Of a stretch of DNA of 64,000 nt, positions 26,113 to 35,318 are shown piece by piece. Positions within the stretch are counted from its first letter, which is position 1. Every line of letters starts with the position of its first letter. A program made the translations under genes and the position numbers. The stretch is from Shewanella marisflavi (GTDB taxonomy: Bacteria > Pseudomonadota > Gammaproteobacteria > Enterobacterales > Shewanellaceae), in contig NZ_JAKIKX010000004.1 of the NCBI RefSeq assembly GCF_023283925.1, positions 186,001-250,000 on the forward strand, written 5' to 3'. The notes below the pieces were generated by a model that saw only the letters and a program-made list of their open reading frames with translations, made no database searches and was not told the DNA's origin.

Positions 26113-27879
26113 ATGATGAGTAACACCAAAGTATCAGGATGCATAGGCTTGCTGGCCTTAATCCTAACGCTTCCGGCAAGCGCCGGAAAACCGATAGACA
26201 ATGATGGAGATGGCTACAACGCTAATTTAGATTGTAACGACAACAACTCACTCGTCTGGGAGGTTAACTCCTGTGGCGTCTGTGAAGTTGAGCCCTTAAA
26301 TGGCTGTAATGCTTCCAACCCGCACTCGGATTTGAGTTGGACCGACTACCCGACGGCTTGTATAGACTGCCACGATGGTGGGGTAGCTGGCTCGCAGTAT
26401 GAGGAGATGTTTGGCTCTACCCATTACCAATGGACGGGCGATACACCGGATATGGTTAATCAGGGCGGTACATTGCAAGGTAAGTTGACCAATGCGGTTA
26501 ACAGCTATTGCATCAATATCGAGGGAGATTGGCCTGTTTGTGGTTCATGTCATGCTGGCCGAGGGGTCAAGCCTGGCGAAGGCGACACCAAAGCCAATGT
26601 CGACTGTTTGATGTGCCATAACAAGGATTACGCGTTAAACCGCGTCAGAAAGCCAGACGGCAGTATGGGGCCATCGGATGGTACAGCGCAGGCCACGCTT
26701 GATACTTATGTGCAAAATATTGCCGCACCGAGTAGAAGTAACTGTTTGAAGTGCCACGCCTATGCCGGTGGTGGTGATGGGGTGAAGCGTGGAGATATCT
26801 CCTCTGCATTGGTTGGCAACTCAGATATGCACTTTGATGTTCATATGAATGTCGCTGGGGCAAATTTGCAGTGTCAGGACTGTCATAAGTTTGAAAGCCA
26901 CAGAGTGATAGGTAAAGGCTCTGATCTACGTCCGACCGATGATGTTGTTCGCGGTTCTGAAGTGACCTGTAGCAGCGGTACTTGTCACCAAGGTATGGAT
27001 TCAGGTTCAGGACATGCGACCTCTGGCAGACGCGGTGAGCCCGATCGTCACGTGGCCAGAGTGGCTTGTCAGTCTTGCCATATTCCAACCTATGCCAAAG
27101 ATTTAGGTGATCCTTCACACGTGCCAACAGAGATGTACAGAGACTGGCGTTTCCATCATGACGGTACACCAGCGGATGGTGTTTCAGGCTCAGGTCACCC
27201 CCATGTCGATAAGCTGGCAAACCAGACCCCAGAATTTAAGTTCTGGAATCGTAAGAGTGATAACTACTTACTGCATGACTTAGGGGTTATCGATCCTGCT
27301 ACCGGCCGATACCCGACCTCTCGCCCTATGGGGGATGTGAACGATGGTAAGTTAACGCCATTTAAGTACAAGACCGCGACTCAGCCTATGACGGTTGCCG
27401 ATGAGCGTATGATTGCCTTGGATACTTTTGAGTACATCAAAGGCTCGGGTGATGCGGTTACTGCAATCGAATCTGGTTTGGTCAACATGGGCTACCCTGT
27501 TAATGAACCTTACAAGTGGATAGAAACTGACACCTATCAGGTGATTAACCATGGTGTTAATCCAGCCAGTGATGTTGCGGCTTGTAGCCAGTGTCACGAG
27601 GAAACGCTGGACTTAACGACAGACTCTAAGCTAGATGCCTTGGGTTATCGCCTCAAGGGGCCGAAAGAGCAAGTATGTGCCCAGTGCCACGACGGTAGTA
27701 AAAACTTACCTCGTACTTGGGATCGCATGCACAATCATATTAATAAGGGCACCACTGGCATAGGTTGTAACTTCTGTCACGATATAGAACGTGTCGAGCG
27801 TAACCTATGTGATCCATGCGACTCTTCTTGTTCCATTGAATATGTCGATAACATTGCTTATCCGCATCAGTGTAAATAA
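26113..27879 (+). CDS. periplasmic multiheme cytochrome c, octaheme tetrathionate reductase (Otr)-like
   Basis: Exported electron-transfer or reductase cytochrome of 588 residues. A signal peptide ends near PASAG. Residues 27-60 (DNDGDGYNANLDCNDNN) resemble the MopE-type calcium-binding repeat. Nine CXXCH motifs start at Cys83, 143, 165, 211, 254, 319, 491, 522 and 552, plus one CX4CH at Cys286, allowing ten haems. The central segment (SYCINIEGDWPVCGSCHAGRG, APSRSNCLKCHAYAGGGDG, LQCQDCHKFESH) recalls the octaheme tetrathionate reductase family. Tandem ATGs follow GGAGA; the second (26116) is better spaced. It stands alone, with a terminator after it and no quinol oxidase or maturation gene nearby. 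Substrate unknown. Confidence 0.8.
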   Translation: MMSNTKVSGCIGLLALILTLPASAGKPIDNDGDGYNANLDCNDNNSLVWEVNSCGVCEVEPLNGCNASNPHSDLSWTDYPTACIDCHDGGVAGSQYEEMFGSTHYQWTGDTPDMVNQGGTLQGKLTNAVNSYCINIEGDWPVCGSCHAGRGVKPGEGDTKANVDCLMCHNKDYALNRVRKPDGSMGPSDGTAQATLDTYVQNIAAPSRSNCLKCHAYAGGGDGVKRGDISSALVGNSDMHFDVHMNVAGANLQCQDCHKFESHRVIGKGSDLRPTDDVVRGSEVTCSSGTCHQGMDSGSGHATSGRRGEPDRHVARVACQSCHIPTYAKDLGDPSHVPTEMYRDWRFHHDGTPADGVSGSGHPHVDKLANQTPEFKFWNRKSDNYLLHDLGVIDPATGRYPTSRPMGDVNDGKLTPFKYKTATQPMTVADERMIALDTFEYIKGSGDAVTAIESGLVNMGYPVNEPYKWIETDTYQVINHGVNPASDVAACSQCHEETLDLTTDSKLDALGYRLKGPKEQVCAQCHDGSKNLPRTWDRMHNHINKGTTGIGCNFCHDIERVERNLCDPCDSSCSIEYVDNIAYPHQCK

Positions 27880-27910
27880 ATTAAGGTCGTTCAATAGAGA
27901 GTAATGAGTA

Positions 27911-27938
27911 AAAGGCTGGCACTGTGTCAGCCTTTTTT
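27911..27938 (+). terminator. rho-independent terminator of cytochrome gene
   Basis: AAAGGCTG pairs with CAGCCTTT around a nine-base loop and runs into six T, 31 bases after the cytochrome stop codon. Confidence 0.88.
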
Positions 27939-28132
27939 CTGCTGAAGATATTGTGAGTATTTAGCCTAGCCTTAATAGAAATGCCGGGTAGATAGCCATG
28001 CAGGGCTGTGGTTTTGCGTCAGCTTAAAGATTGTCGCCACGCCATCTGCATTTATGCTGCGATTTGAATATGTTATTGCTTTATAATGGAAGGCTAAGCT
28101 AGAGATCGGATAAATATTGCACGGAGGCAATC

Positions 28133-29116
28133 ATGCTAGGCGCTTCAATTAAACCCAAAATACCTCTGCTATTTCTTGTCAGTGTGTCCGTCTGGTGGGC
28201 GTTTTACTATCAGAGTGATGGCCCTTTAAATGATTATGGCGAGGCTAACTTTGAATGGCTCTATCTGCTCGATGCCCTAATCGTCGCGCCGCTATTATGT
28301 TTCTTCTGTATTAGAAACAAGAAGGATGCGCTCATTAAGGCGCTAGCGTTGCTTTTGCTTGGGGTATTGCTTGGTAGCTATATTGTGCCGGAGCAAAACA
28401 AGTTTATCTGGCATCATCTGGAGCAGGGACGTTATTTGGTCGTTGCCGTCATAGTGCTTTTCGAGCTAGTGGCGATAACGAGTGTTATCTTGGCCATAAG
28501 TTCGGCTCTTGGTCAGGGCAGAGATCCCGACCTGGCGATTGACGAGCCTATAACTCGAGTCCTTGGTACAGGTGCAATCGCCGATCTGTTACGTTTCGAG
28601 ACTCGTATGTGGACCTACGCTCTATTTGCCTCTCGTATCGATAGGCATCATTTTAGCGGCACGCAGCATTTTACCTACCATCAAAAAGAGGGAGCGCAGA
28701 GTAATCTACTTGGTTTTATCTTAGTGATCGCCTTTGAGGCGCCGCTGATGCACCTGTTGCTGCACTACCTCTGGTCGCCCTTGGCTGCCAACATTATCAG
28801 TTTACTAACACTGCTGAGCTTAGTGTTTTTTATTGCAGAATATCGTGCCCTGTCCAGATGGCCCATTTCTTGTTGTCGCAATGAACTCATTATTCGCTGC
28901 GGCCTCTCTTCGCCCATGGTGATCCCCCTTAGTAATATATTGCACGTCGCGCCCAACCAAGCTTTTGTTAGGCGATCAAAGCAGATTAAACGCTATAACT
29001 ATGCTGGTATTCCCAATGTTGAAATCAGATTAATCACGCCCATGAAACAAGTAGAAAGGGTGTATCTCGGCGTGGATGACCCTGAGGGGTTTATCCTAGC
29101 CATGCAGCCTGAATAA
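28133..29116 (+). CDS. multi-pass membrane protein of unknown function
   Basis: A 327-residue protein that I do not recognise. Hydrophobic segments lie at about residues 11-26, 45-62, 70-88, 102-126, 190-210 and 216-236, followed by a soluble C-terminal domain of some 90 residues (LIIRCGLSSPMVIPLSNILHV onward) that looks like a PH-like or bPH2-type beta domain. GGAGG seven bases before ATG 28133 gives a firm start. The next gene, 29 bases on, also encodes a membrane protein with a soluble domain, so the two may work together. No enzyme motif is visible. Confidence 0.8.
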   Translation: MLGASIKPKIPLLFLVSVSVWWAFYYQSDGPLNDYGEANFEWLYLLDALIVAPLLCFFCIRNKKDALIKALALLLLGVLLGSYIVPEQNKFIWHHLEQGRYLVVAVIVLFELVAITSVILAISSALGQGRDPDLAIDEPITRVLGTGAIADLLRFETRMWTYALFASRIDRHHFSGTQHFTYHQKEGAQSNLLGFILVIAFEAPLMHLLLHYLWSPLAANIISLLTLLSLVFFIAEYRALSRWPISCCRNELIIRCGLSSPMVIPLSNILHVAPNQAFVRRSKQIKRYNYAGIPNVEIRLITPMKQVERVYLGVDDPEGFILAMQPE

Positions 29117-29145
29117 CCAAAGTATTCAACACTTTTAATCCATGA

Positions 29146-30234
29146 GTGGAGAGCTTGTTTGCTAAAGACAGGTCATCTTTCCAATCAATAATAAGTAGCA
29201 GTATTAATCTATATATGAGTATTTTTCTAAAATCTGCGCCGTGTTCGGGTGACACCGTGATGCTGCAGGGTTTTCCTGCCTATTTCCTTGCGCCACTGCC
29301 CGTGATGTCACCTCCTGGTGCTCCCTTGCTTCCCCCCGAGTTGATTCTGCGCCATGACGAGGTGACTCTGGATATAGGTCAGGGAAAGGCCGACAGGGAT
29401 ATTGCCTTTCAGGTGCGATGCGTCATCGGTTTTCTCTACCTGTTTAGCGCGATTTTTATCGCGGCGGGTCTGCAAGACGGTGAGCTCGAGCGACTGGAAA
29501 CTATTCTTATCCTAATTGCTCTTTCAATCGGTTTATTGGTGTCTGGGTTGCTGTTTAGCTGGCAGGTGATGCGTCGTCGGCAACGCCCCATGATCCGCTT
29601 TAATCGACAGCGGCGTGAGCTTTGTTATTGGAAGCCTGGTTGTGGCACGCCGCGCTTCGTGCCCTGGGAATCCCTCGTGGCTTATGTCTATGCTGGTGAG
29701 GCGCTGGGGGCGACGGCTATAGGTAAACCCATAAAGATGGATGCCCACAGTCTGCGTTTGGCAGAATATAGAGAGCAGGATAGATCGCTGCACTGTTTCT
29801 ATCAGGGGGAGGGCAACATAATCGTTAACTTTGCCTTGGAAAATTGGGAGGCCATTCGGCGATTTATGGATGAGCCCAAAGAGTGCTGGCTAAGCGTGAA
29901 GCCCTTACCCGACAGGCAAAGCTTCCTCAATCGGCGCCTTGGCTTATGGCAGCGCTTTGTGGCTAACCCTAACAAGCGTTGGTTGCATATCAATCTGCGG
30001 GATTACAGTGAGTCCTGGTTAGTCATGGGCTGCTACTATGTGATTCATATGCTGTTTTGGTGGCAGGTGCCCTATCTGATCTCTGCTTGGTATTTGCGAC
30101 TTGCGGTGTTCAGGCCCTGGCCGCAAGCCGTGCAGCAGTGGTGTAAGCCATTACCTGAGCACCAATGGGCTAAACCTAGTGAACAGTATCTAAAGGCGAG
30201 AGCGGCGTTTTTAGCCCGGAAAGAGCATCAATAA
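29146..30234 (+). CDS. membrane protein of unknown function, possibly DUF6708-like
   Basis: About 340-360 residues. Two membrane segments lie at roughly 85-105 and 117-137, followed by a soluble region with MIRFNRQRRELCYW and FVPWESLVAYVYAGEA, which recalls the DUF6708 family often found near type VI secretion or contact systems; this is a weak resemblance. A further hydrophobic patch lies near the C-terminus (YYVIHMLFWWQVPYLISAWYL). The frame opens with GTG at 29146; ATG 29215 is an alternative, and neither has a strong ribosome site. It follows the previous membrane protein gene closely and ends before a strong bidirectional terminator. Confidence 0.7.
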   Translation: MESLFAKDRSSFQSIISSSINLYMSIFLKSAPCSGDTVMLQGFPAYFLAPLPVMSPPGAPLLPPELILRHDEVTLDIGQGKADRDIAFQVRCVIGFLYLFSAIFIAAGLQDGELERLETILILIALSIGLLVSGLLFSWQVMRRRQRPMIRFNRQRRELCYWKPGCGTPRFVPWESLVAYVYAGEALGATAIGKPIKMDAHSLRLAEYREQDRSLHCFYQGEGNIIVNFALENWEAIRRFMDEPKECWLSVKPLPDRQSFLNRRLGLWQRFVANPNKRWLHINLRDYSESWLVMGCYYVIHMLFWWQVPYLISAWYLRLAVFRPWPQAVQQWCKPLPEHQWAKPSEQYLKARAAFLARKEHQ

Positions 30235-30270
30235 ATGGCTCATAGGATTAAGGAAAGCATTACAAACTAA

Positions 30271-30304
30271 ATAAAAACGCCCGGCATTTGCCGGGCGTTT
30301 GTGT
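30271..30304. terminator. bidirectional terminator
   Basis: AAACGCCCGGCA pairs with TGCCGGGCGTTT in a near-perfect stem flanked by A-rich sequence to the left and T-rich sequence to the right. It lies between the convergent membrane-protein gene and proS. Confidence 0.9.
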
Positions 30305-30337
30305 AAGCGAACTCTTGTTTGAGCGAACTTGCGGGTC

Positions 30338-32047
30338 TTAGTTAGCAGACTTGATGAAGTCGACGATCTCCTCGAATGGGATCTCCTGCTTCTCGCCGGT
30401 GCGACGATTCTTGTATTCGAATACGCCGTTGTCTATGTTGCGATCGCCAATTACGATGACGTGCGGTAGACCAATCAGCTCCATGTCGGCAAACATCACG
30501 CCTGGACGCTCTTTACGGTCGTCGAACAGGACTTCGATACCAGCATCGTGAAGATCGCTGTAGAGCTTCTCGGCCATATCTTTAACACGATGTGACTTGT
30601 GCATGTTCATCGGCAAGATACCCACCTTGAAAGGTGCGATGGCGTCTGGCCAGATGATGCCACGATCGTCGTGGTTCTGCTCAATTGCTGCGGCCACGAT
30701 ACGGCTCACGCCGACACCGTAACAACCCATCAGTAGGGTTTGTGCCTTACCGTTTTCATCCAGTACGCTGGCGCCCATGGCTTGTGAGTAGTTAGTGCCC
30801 AGTTGGAAGATGTGACCCACTTCGATACCGCGTAGCAAGCCGATAGTACCTTGACCACATGGGCTAGGCTCACCTTCGATAACGTTACGCAGATCGGCAA
30901 CCTCTGCTTGTGGCAGGTCACGTTCCCAGTTGATGCCCACATAGTGCTTACCGTCTTGGTTAGCACCGGCAGCAAAGTCGCTCATCACGTTGACACTGTG
31001 ATCCACATACACAGGGATGGTCATGCCTACTGGGCCAAGTGAGCCAGGGCCTGCACCTAAGGCGGCGCGGATTTCAGCTTCGTCGGCCATCTCGAACGGA
31101 GAAAGTACCGCATCGAGTTTTTCAACTTTGACTTCGTTCAGTTCATGGTCGCCGCGAACGATCACTGCAACCAGTGGTGTGTCTTCGCTGGCACCCTTAA
31201 CGATAATGGTTTTCACCGTCTTCTCGATGGCGATACCGTGCTGCTCAACCAACTCTTCGATGGTCTTGGCGTTTGGCGTGTCAATGACGCTCATTTCCAT
31301 GGTGGCGGCGCCGCGTGGCTCGGTCGGTATTGGTGCCTCCGCCTTTTCGATATTGGCGGCGTAATCACTCTCGGTTGAGTAGGCGATCAGGTCTTCACCA
31401 CTGTTAGCCAGCACGTGGAATTCATGTGACATGCTGCCACCGATAGAGCCAGTGTCGGCCAGTACCGGACGGAAAGCCAGACCCATGCGGCCTAAGATGT
31501 TGCTGTAGGCTTGGTACATCGCCTCATAGGTATCATCCATGGTTTCCTGATCCAGATGGAAAGAGTAGGCATCTTTCATCAGGAATTCGCGTGAGCGCAT
31601 CACACCGAAACGGGGACGGACTTCGTCGCGGAATTTGGTCTGGATCTGATATAGGTTCAGCGGCAACTGCTTGTATGAGTTAACCTCTTTACGAATGATA
31701 TCTGTGATCACCTCTTCGTGAGTCGGGCCCAGTACGAAGTCGCGGTTATGTCTGTCTTGGAAACGTAGCAGCTCAGGGCCAAATTTTTCCCAACGGCCAG
31801 TTTCAACCCAAAGATCTGCCGGTTGCACCATGGGCATTAAGATCTCAACAGCACCTGCATTATTCATCTCTTCGCGAACGATCGCTTCGACTTTGCGCAG
31901 CACACGTAAGCCTGTCGGCAACCAGCTGTATAGGCCAGAAGCGTTACGACGTATCATACCGGCGCGTAGCATTAATTGATGACTGATCACCTCAGCGTTT
32001 GCCGGGGTCTCTTTTTGTGTTGAAAGCAGGTACTTGCTAACTCGCAT
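30338..32047 (-). CDS. proS: prolyl-tRNA synthetase
   Basis: Charges tRNA(Pro) with proline in the cytoplasm. The class II motifs are clear: [36 protein letters not shown] and [26 protein letters not shown]. The INS editing domain (about residues 225-390) that hydrolyses mischarged Ala-tRNA is present, as is the anticodon-binding domain at the C-terminus ([21 protein letters not shown]). Its 569 residues fit the bacterial long form. The frame is open from a TTG at 32053, but ATG 32047 gives the conserved N-terminus [16 protein letters not shown]. Confidence 0.97.
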   Translation of the reverse strand: MRVSKYLLSTQKETPANAEVISHQLMLRAGMIRRNASGLYSWLPTGLRVLRKVEAIVREEMNNAGAVEILMPMVQPADLWVETGRWEKFGPELLRFQDRHNRDFVLGPTHEEVITDIIRKEVNSYKQLPLNLYQIQTKFRDEVRPRFGVMRSREFLMKDAYSFHLDQETMDDTYEAMYQAYSNILGRMGLAFRPVLADTGSIGGSMSHEFHVLANSGEDLIAYSTESDYAANIEKAEAPIPTEPRGAATMEMSVIDTPNAKTIEELVEQHGIAIEKTVKTIIVKGASEDTPLVAVIVRGDHELNEVKVEKLDAVLSPFEMADEAEIRAALGAGPGSLGPVGMTIPVYVDHSVNVMSDFAAGANQDGKHYVGINWERDLPQAEVADLRNVIEGEPSPCGQGTIGLLRGIEVGHIFQLGTNYSQAMGASVLDENGKAQTLLMGCYGVGVSRIVAAAIEQNHDDRGIIWPDAIAPFKVGILPMNMHKSHRVKDMAEKLYSDLHDAGIEVLFDDRKERPGVMFADMELIGLPHVIVIGDRNIDNGVFEYKNRRTGEKQEIPFEEIVDFIKSAN

Positions 32048-32564
32048 TCCCAATATCCACTTGTGTTATGAAATAGGCCGACATTTTAGCACCCTGACGT
32101 TTGATGTCACCTAGTTTGTTGGCTCGACGCCGCGGGAGATTTGTGTCGGCCTGTCAGGATGGCAGCCCCATGTTGTCTGTTTTTGCAGCAAGCTGGAGGT
32201 GATTCATACAAGGCCGAGTTTAGTGTGGTGTGATGAGTCGATATAAAGGTGTGATAAGCCGGCAGAGATGGCCTTTAAGAGCCGCCCCAAGGGGGCGTAG
32301 AAACGCGTTGGTTATTATTGTCCCGATTGCGCGTAATCTAGAGCACTCACCGTGCGCTATTGCCTAGCTCAGTGCTCACTTCACAGGTCACCTGGCAAGC
32401 AAAACCCGCTTAGATTAAGCAGAATTTAACCTGAGATATTAACTGCTCCTAGTGATCAACGCGGATAAATGGCGTAAAGTACCGGGTTTTTCGCAAACTG
32501 TCTCTGGCCAGTAAAGTGGCTAGTAAAGTGGCCAGTAAAGTGGCCAGTAAAAGGTAGACAACAA
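32048..32564. other. 517-base intergenic region upstream of proS and the 32565 gene
   Basis: Holds the proS promoter on one side and that of the small gene at 32565 on the other. GCCGCCCCAAGGGGGCG near 32281 can form a short hairpin. A four-unit tandem repeat ends the region. No gene was found; the frames crossing it are short and unsupported. Confidence 0.5.
32505..32552. repeat. four 12-bp tandem repeats
   Basis: TGGCCAGTAAAG occurs four times in a row (second copy TGGCTAGTAAAG, last TGGCCAGTAAAA), ending 12 bases before ATG 32565. The array sits where the promoter or leader of that gene should be, so copy number could affect its expression. Confidence 0.8.
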
Positions 32565-32870
32565 ATGGAAGTGATCGCGCAAATCTATCCCGATCGTATC
32601 GTGCTGAGTAAAGGCTCGCAGCAAACGGCCCTGTCGCCGAGTGCGCCATTTACGACGAGGCGTTTGCTGGTGGGCAATTTTGCCCCAGCCGAGCAGTGTC
32701 TCAAACAAGGGTTGACTGAGCTGGGCTGCCTTGGGCTGTTTAAGCGGCCAAAACTTGTCATCCAGCCGATGGCCATGTGTGAGGGCGGCCTGTCTGAGGT
32801 CGAGGAGCGCTGCCTGATGGAGCTTGGCCTGAGCGCCGGCGCCCGTGATGTCAGGATACAGGCTGAGTGA
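32565..32870 (+). CDS. small conserved-looking protein with an MreB-like segment
   Basis: A 101-residue protein of unknown function. It has no signal peptide. Its second half (KLVIQPMAMCEGGLSEVEERC, then LSAGARDVRI) resembles the MreB/actin-fold segment in which V-P is followed by VExR and AGARxV, but the rest of an actin fold is absent. The N-terminal half (MEVIAQIYPDRIVLS) looks like the first strand of the same kind of fold. It may be a one-subdomain remnant or an adaptor. The ATG follows the repeat array; AAGGTAG lies eleven bases upstream. Confidence 0.6.
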   Translation: MEVIAQIYPDRIVLSKGSQQTALSPSAPFTTRRLLVGNFAPAEQCLKQGLTELGCLGLFKRPKLVIQPMAMCEGGLSEVEERCLMELGLSAGARDVRIQAE

Positions 32871-32995
32871 TTATGCCTAGTTTCCGCCTAATGGACGCCG
32901 GAAAGAGCAGGCTGTAGTCATCTGCCATTTAGGACAGTTATTTAGGCAGTTAATTTAGGACCGTTATTTTAAGGATCGTTTTTTTAAGGATAGCC

Positions 32996-33268
32996 ATGAA
33001 AGCAAAATATTTTATCGTCATCGCATTGATCTTAGGGGTCTTAGTGCTAGTGCCCAGACTCGAGACCACCTATCAGAAGGCGACTCTGAGCAATGATAAG
33101 GGCGAGACGGTGGAGTGCGAGGTCAACTGGACAGGCCTTGGTTTCGGTGACACGCAATCAGATAGCGACTATCAGCAATGTATTGATGATTATGTTGAGC
33201 AGGGATATGTGATCAGTCGTAACGAGAAACGGGTTGAGAAGGTCGGCGCCCAGCTGCTGAGTTTTTAA
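32996..33268 (+). CDS. small single-span membrane or exported protein, unknown
   Basis: A 90-residue protein with one N-terminal hydrophobic helix (FIVIALILGVLVLVP, residues 6-20) and a soluble acidic domain containing two cysteines (VECEVNWTG and QQCIDDY), which could form a disulfide outside the membrane. AAGGAT is the ribosome site; its vicinity repeats the word TTAGGAC/TTAAGGAT several times. I do not recognise the family. It converges on the acyl-CoA synthetase gene with a shared terminator between. Confidence 0.65.
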   Translation: MKAKYFIVIALILGVLVLVPRLETTYQKATLSNDKGETVECEVNWTGLGFGDTQSDSDYQQCIDDYVEQGYVISRNEKRVEKVGAQLLSF

Positions 33269-33310
33269 TATTGGCCTTTTCAAATTGCCCCTAAGTACCA
33301 GACGCCAGAC

Positions 33311-33350
33311 AAAAAAATGCCAGCCTATTCTAGGGAATAGGCTGGCAAAA
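33311..33350 (-). terminator. terminator of the acyl-CoA synthetase gene
   Basis: GCCAGCCTATTC and GAATAGGCTGGC form a perfect 12-pair stem with a TAGG loop. On the minus strand it runs into seven T. On the plus strand only AAAAGG follows, so it mainly serves the minus-strand gene. Confidence 0.9.
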
Positions 33351-33365
33351 GGCTAGCTGGGAGCG

Positions 33366-35090
33366 CTAGTTGCAGTTGATCGCCTCATACAGTTCCTGAT
33401 ACATCATCTCGCGCATCTTGAACTTCTGTATTTTACCGGTCACCGTCATGGGATACTGTTCGACGAACTTGATGTATCTCGGCACCTTAAAGTAGGCAAA
33501 TTTCTCGGTGAGGAAGTGACGTATCTCCTCTTCGGTGACGCTGGCCCCCGGTTGCACCTTGATCCAGGCGCACACCTCTTCACCATATTTCTCACTCTTG
33601 ACGCCGAAGATGGCCGCATCTTGCACTTGCGGATGGGTGTAGAGCTTCTCTTCGATCTCTCTCGGGTAGATGTTCTCACCGCCGCGGATGATCATATCCT
33701 TGATGCGACCGACAATCTTGACATAGCCTTCGCTGTCCATCTCTCCTAAGTCGCCCGAGTGGAGCCAGCCTTCGCTGTCAATGGTGGCCGCCGTTTTCTC
33801 GGCGTCGTTCCAGTAGTATTGCATCACGCAGTAGCCACGGCTGCAGACCTCACCAGGCTGACCAACGGGTAGCACTTCGCCAAACTCATCGACTATCTTC
33901 ACCTGGGTGTGGGCCAGGGCGCGGCCAACCGTAGTGACGCGTTTTTCCAGTGACGAGCCAATCTCTGTCATATTGTTGATAGGGCTGCACTCTGTCTGAC
34001 CATAACCGATCAACACCTGTTTCATATACATGAGATCTTGCACCCTGCGCATCACCTCCTCGGGGCAGGTGGCGCCCGCCATAACACCTGTGCGTAGCGT
34101 GCTGAGATCGAAGCGTTTAAATTCTGGATGCTCAAGCTGGGCGATAAACATGGTCGGTACCCCATGCAGCGCGGTGCAGCGCTCGGCTTCAACCACTTCA
34201 AGGGTCGTTAGGGGATCGAAGGAGTCGCTCGGATAGATGGCCGAGGCGCCAACAGAGATGCAAGAAAGGTTACCCAACACCATGCCGAAACAGTGGTACA
34301 GGGGCACAGGGATACAGAGCTTATCTTCGAGGCCTAAGCGCATCGCCTTGGCGACCAAGAGCCCGTTATTCAAGATATTGTGATGGCTCAAAGTGGCGCC
34401 CTTTGGGCTGCCCGTAGTGCCTGAGGTGAACTGAATATTGATGGCATCGAAAGGAGATAGCTGGGCGGCGGTATCTTTGAGCGCCTTGCGGTCGCTCTCG
34501 GTCAGCGGGCGCTTGAGATGGCTAAAATTGAGCATGCCGGGAGACGCCTCATCACCCATACGGATCACAAACTCAAGGCTCGGCAGGTTGGCCGATTCCA
34601 GTTGACCCGGTAAGCAGATATTCAGTTCAGGGGCTAGCTCGTAGAGCATGGAGAGATAGTGACTGGACTTAAACTTTTCGGCGCAGATGATGGCGCGACA
34701 ACCCACATTGTTGAGGGCGTATTGCAGCTCCTCTGGGCGATAAGCCGGGTTAATACATACCATGATGGCGCCTATCTTGGCGGTAGCAAATTGGGTCAGA
34801 CACCACTCGATATTGTTGGGTGACCAGATGCCGACGCGATCCCCGGGTTTTATGCCGATGGCCAGTAGACCCGCGGCCAGTTCGTCGATATGAGACTGGT
34901 ATTCCTGGTAGCTCCAGCGGATCCCTTGATGATGCATGACGATGGCGAGTTGGTCGGGGTGTTTGGCTGCCATCTCATCCAGGTAATGACCTATGGTTTG
35001 TTCGATTAGCGGCGTGCTGGTGTCGCCGTTAAATTGGCTCAGTTGTAAGGGAAGTTGGTTTTCAATTGCAGATGTCGTTACAGCAGACAT
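33366..35090 (-). CDS. AMP-dependent acyl-CoA synthetase
   Basis: Activates a carboxylic acid to its CoA thioester. The 574 residues hold a full set of adenylate-forming motifs: FTSGTTGSPKGATLSH (P-loop), YGQTECSP, GWLHSGDLGEMDSEGY, GRIKDMIIRGGENIYP and the catalytic lysine region TVTGKIQKFKMRE. The sequence is of the medium-chain or branched-chain type seen beside leucine-degradation genes in Shewanella, although here it stands apart from the liu operon. The frame extends to 35132, but ATG 35090 has GGAGG six bases upstream and is preferred. Substrate range is inferred from family only. Confidence 0.92.
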   Translation of the reverse strand: MSAVTTSAIENQLPLQLSQFNGDTSTPLIEQTIGHYLDEMAAKHPDQLAIVMHHQGIRWSYQEYQSHIDELAAGLLAIGIKPGDRVGIWSPNNIEWCLTQFATAKIGAIMVCINPAYRPEELQYALNNVGCRAIICAEKFKSSHYLSMLYELAPELNICLPGQLESANLPSLEFVIRMGDEASPGMLNFSHLKRPLTESDRKALKDTAAQLSPFDAINIQFTSGTTGSPKGATLSHHNILNNGLLVAKAMRLGLEDKLCIPVPLYHCFGMVLGNLSCISVGASAIYPSDSFDPLTTLEVVEAERCTALHGVPTMFIAQLEHPEFKRFDLSTLRTGVMAGATCPEEVMRRVQDLMYMKQVLIGYGQTECSPINNMTEIGSSLEKRVTTVGRALAHTQVKIVDEFGEVLPVGQPGEVCSRGYCVMQYYWNDAEKTAATIDSEGWLHSGDLGEMDSEGYVKIVGRIKDMIIRGGENIYPREIEEKLYTHPQVQDAAIFGVKSEKYGEEVCAWIKVQPGASVTEEEIRHFLTEKFAYFKVPRYIKFVEQYPMTVTGKIQKFKMREMMYQELYEAINCN

Positions 35091-35256
35091 AGAGCCTCCG
35101 TGCTTAGGGGGTGTCGATTGTGGTTTGATCACACACTACCCAAAGCCTCGGGGGACTCACAAGTGAAGATTGGCCGATATAGACTAAAGAACTAAGGTCG
35201 GATAAGTCCGCTAAAGGCCCTGTAAATTGGCCTTTTTTATCAATAAAAACAAGATG

Positions 35257-35283
35257 AAAACAGGAGGCCTGAGCCTCCTGTTT
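35257..35283 (-). terminator. terminator of the M28 peptidase gene
   Basis: AAACAGGAGGC pairs with GCCTCCTGTTT around CTGA. On the minus strand it lies just after the M28 peptidase stop codon and is followed by TTTT. Confidence 0.75.
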
Positions 35284-35318
35284 CACTGTGTCATCTTAAT
35301 GAGGGGACGACTGCCAAT

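Noticed and set aside
29146..29214. Extra N-terminal residues from the GTG start of the 29146 gene as a signal peptide
   Set aside because: They are rich in Ser and lack a hydrophobic core; the start remains undecided between 29146 and 29215.
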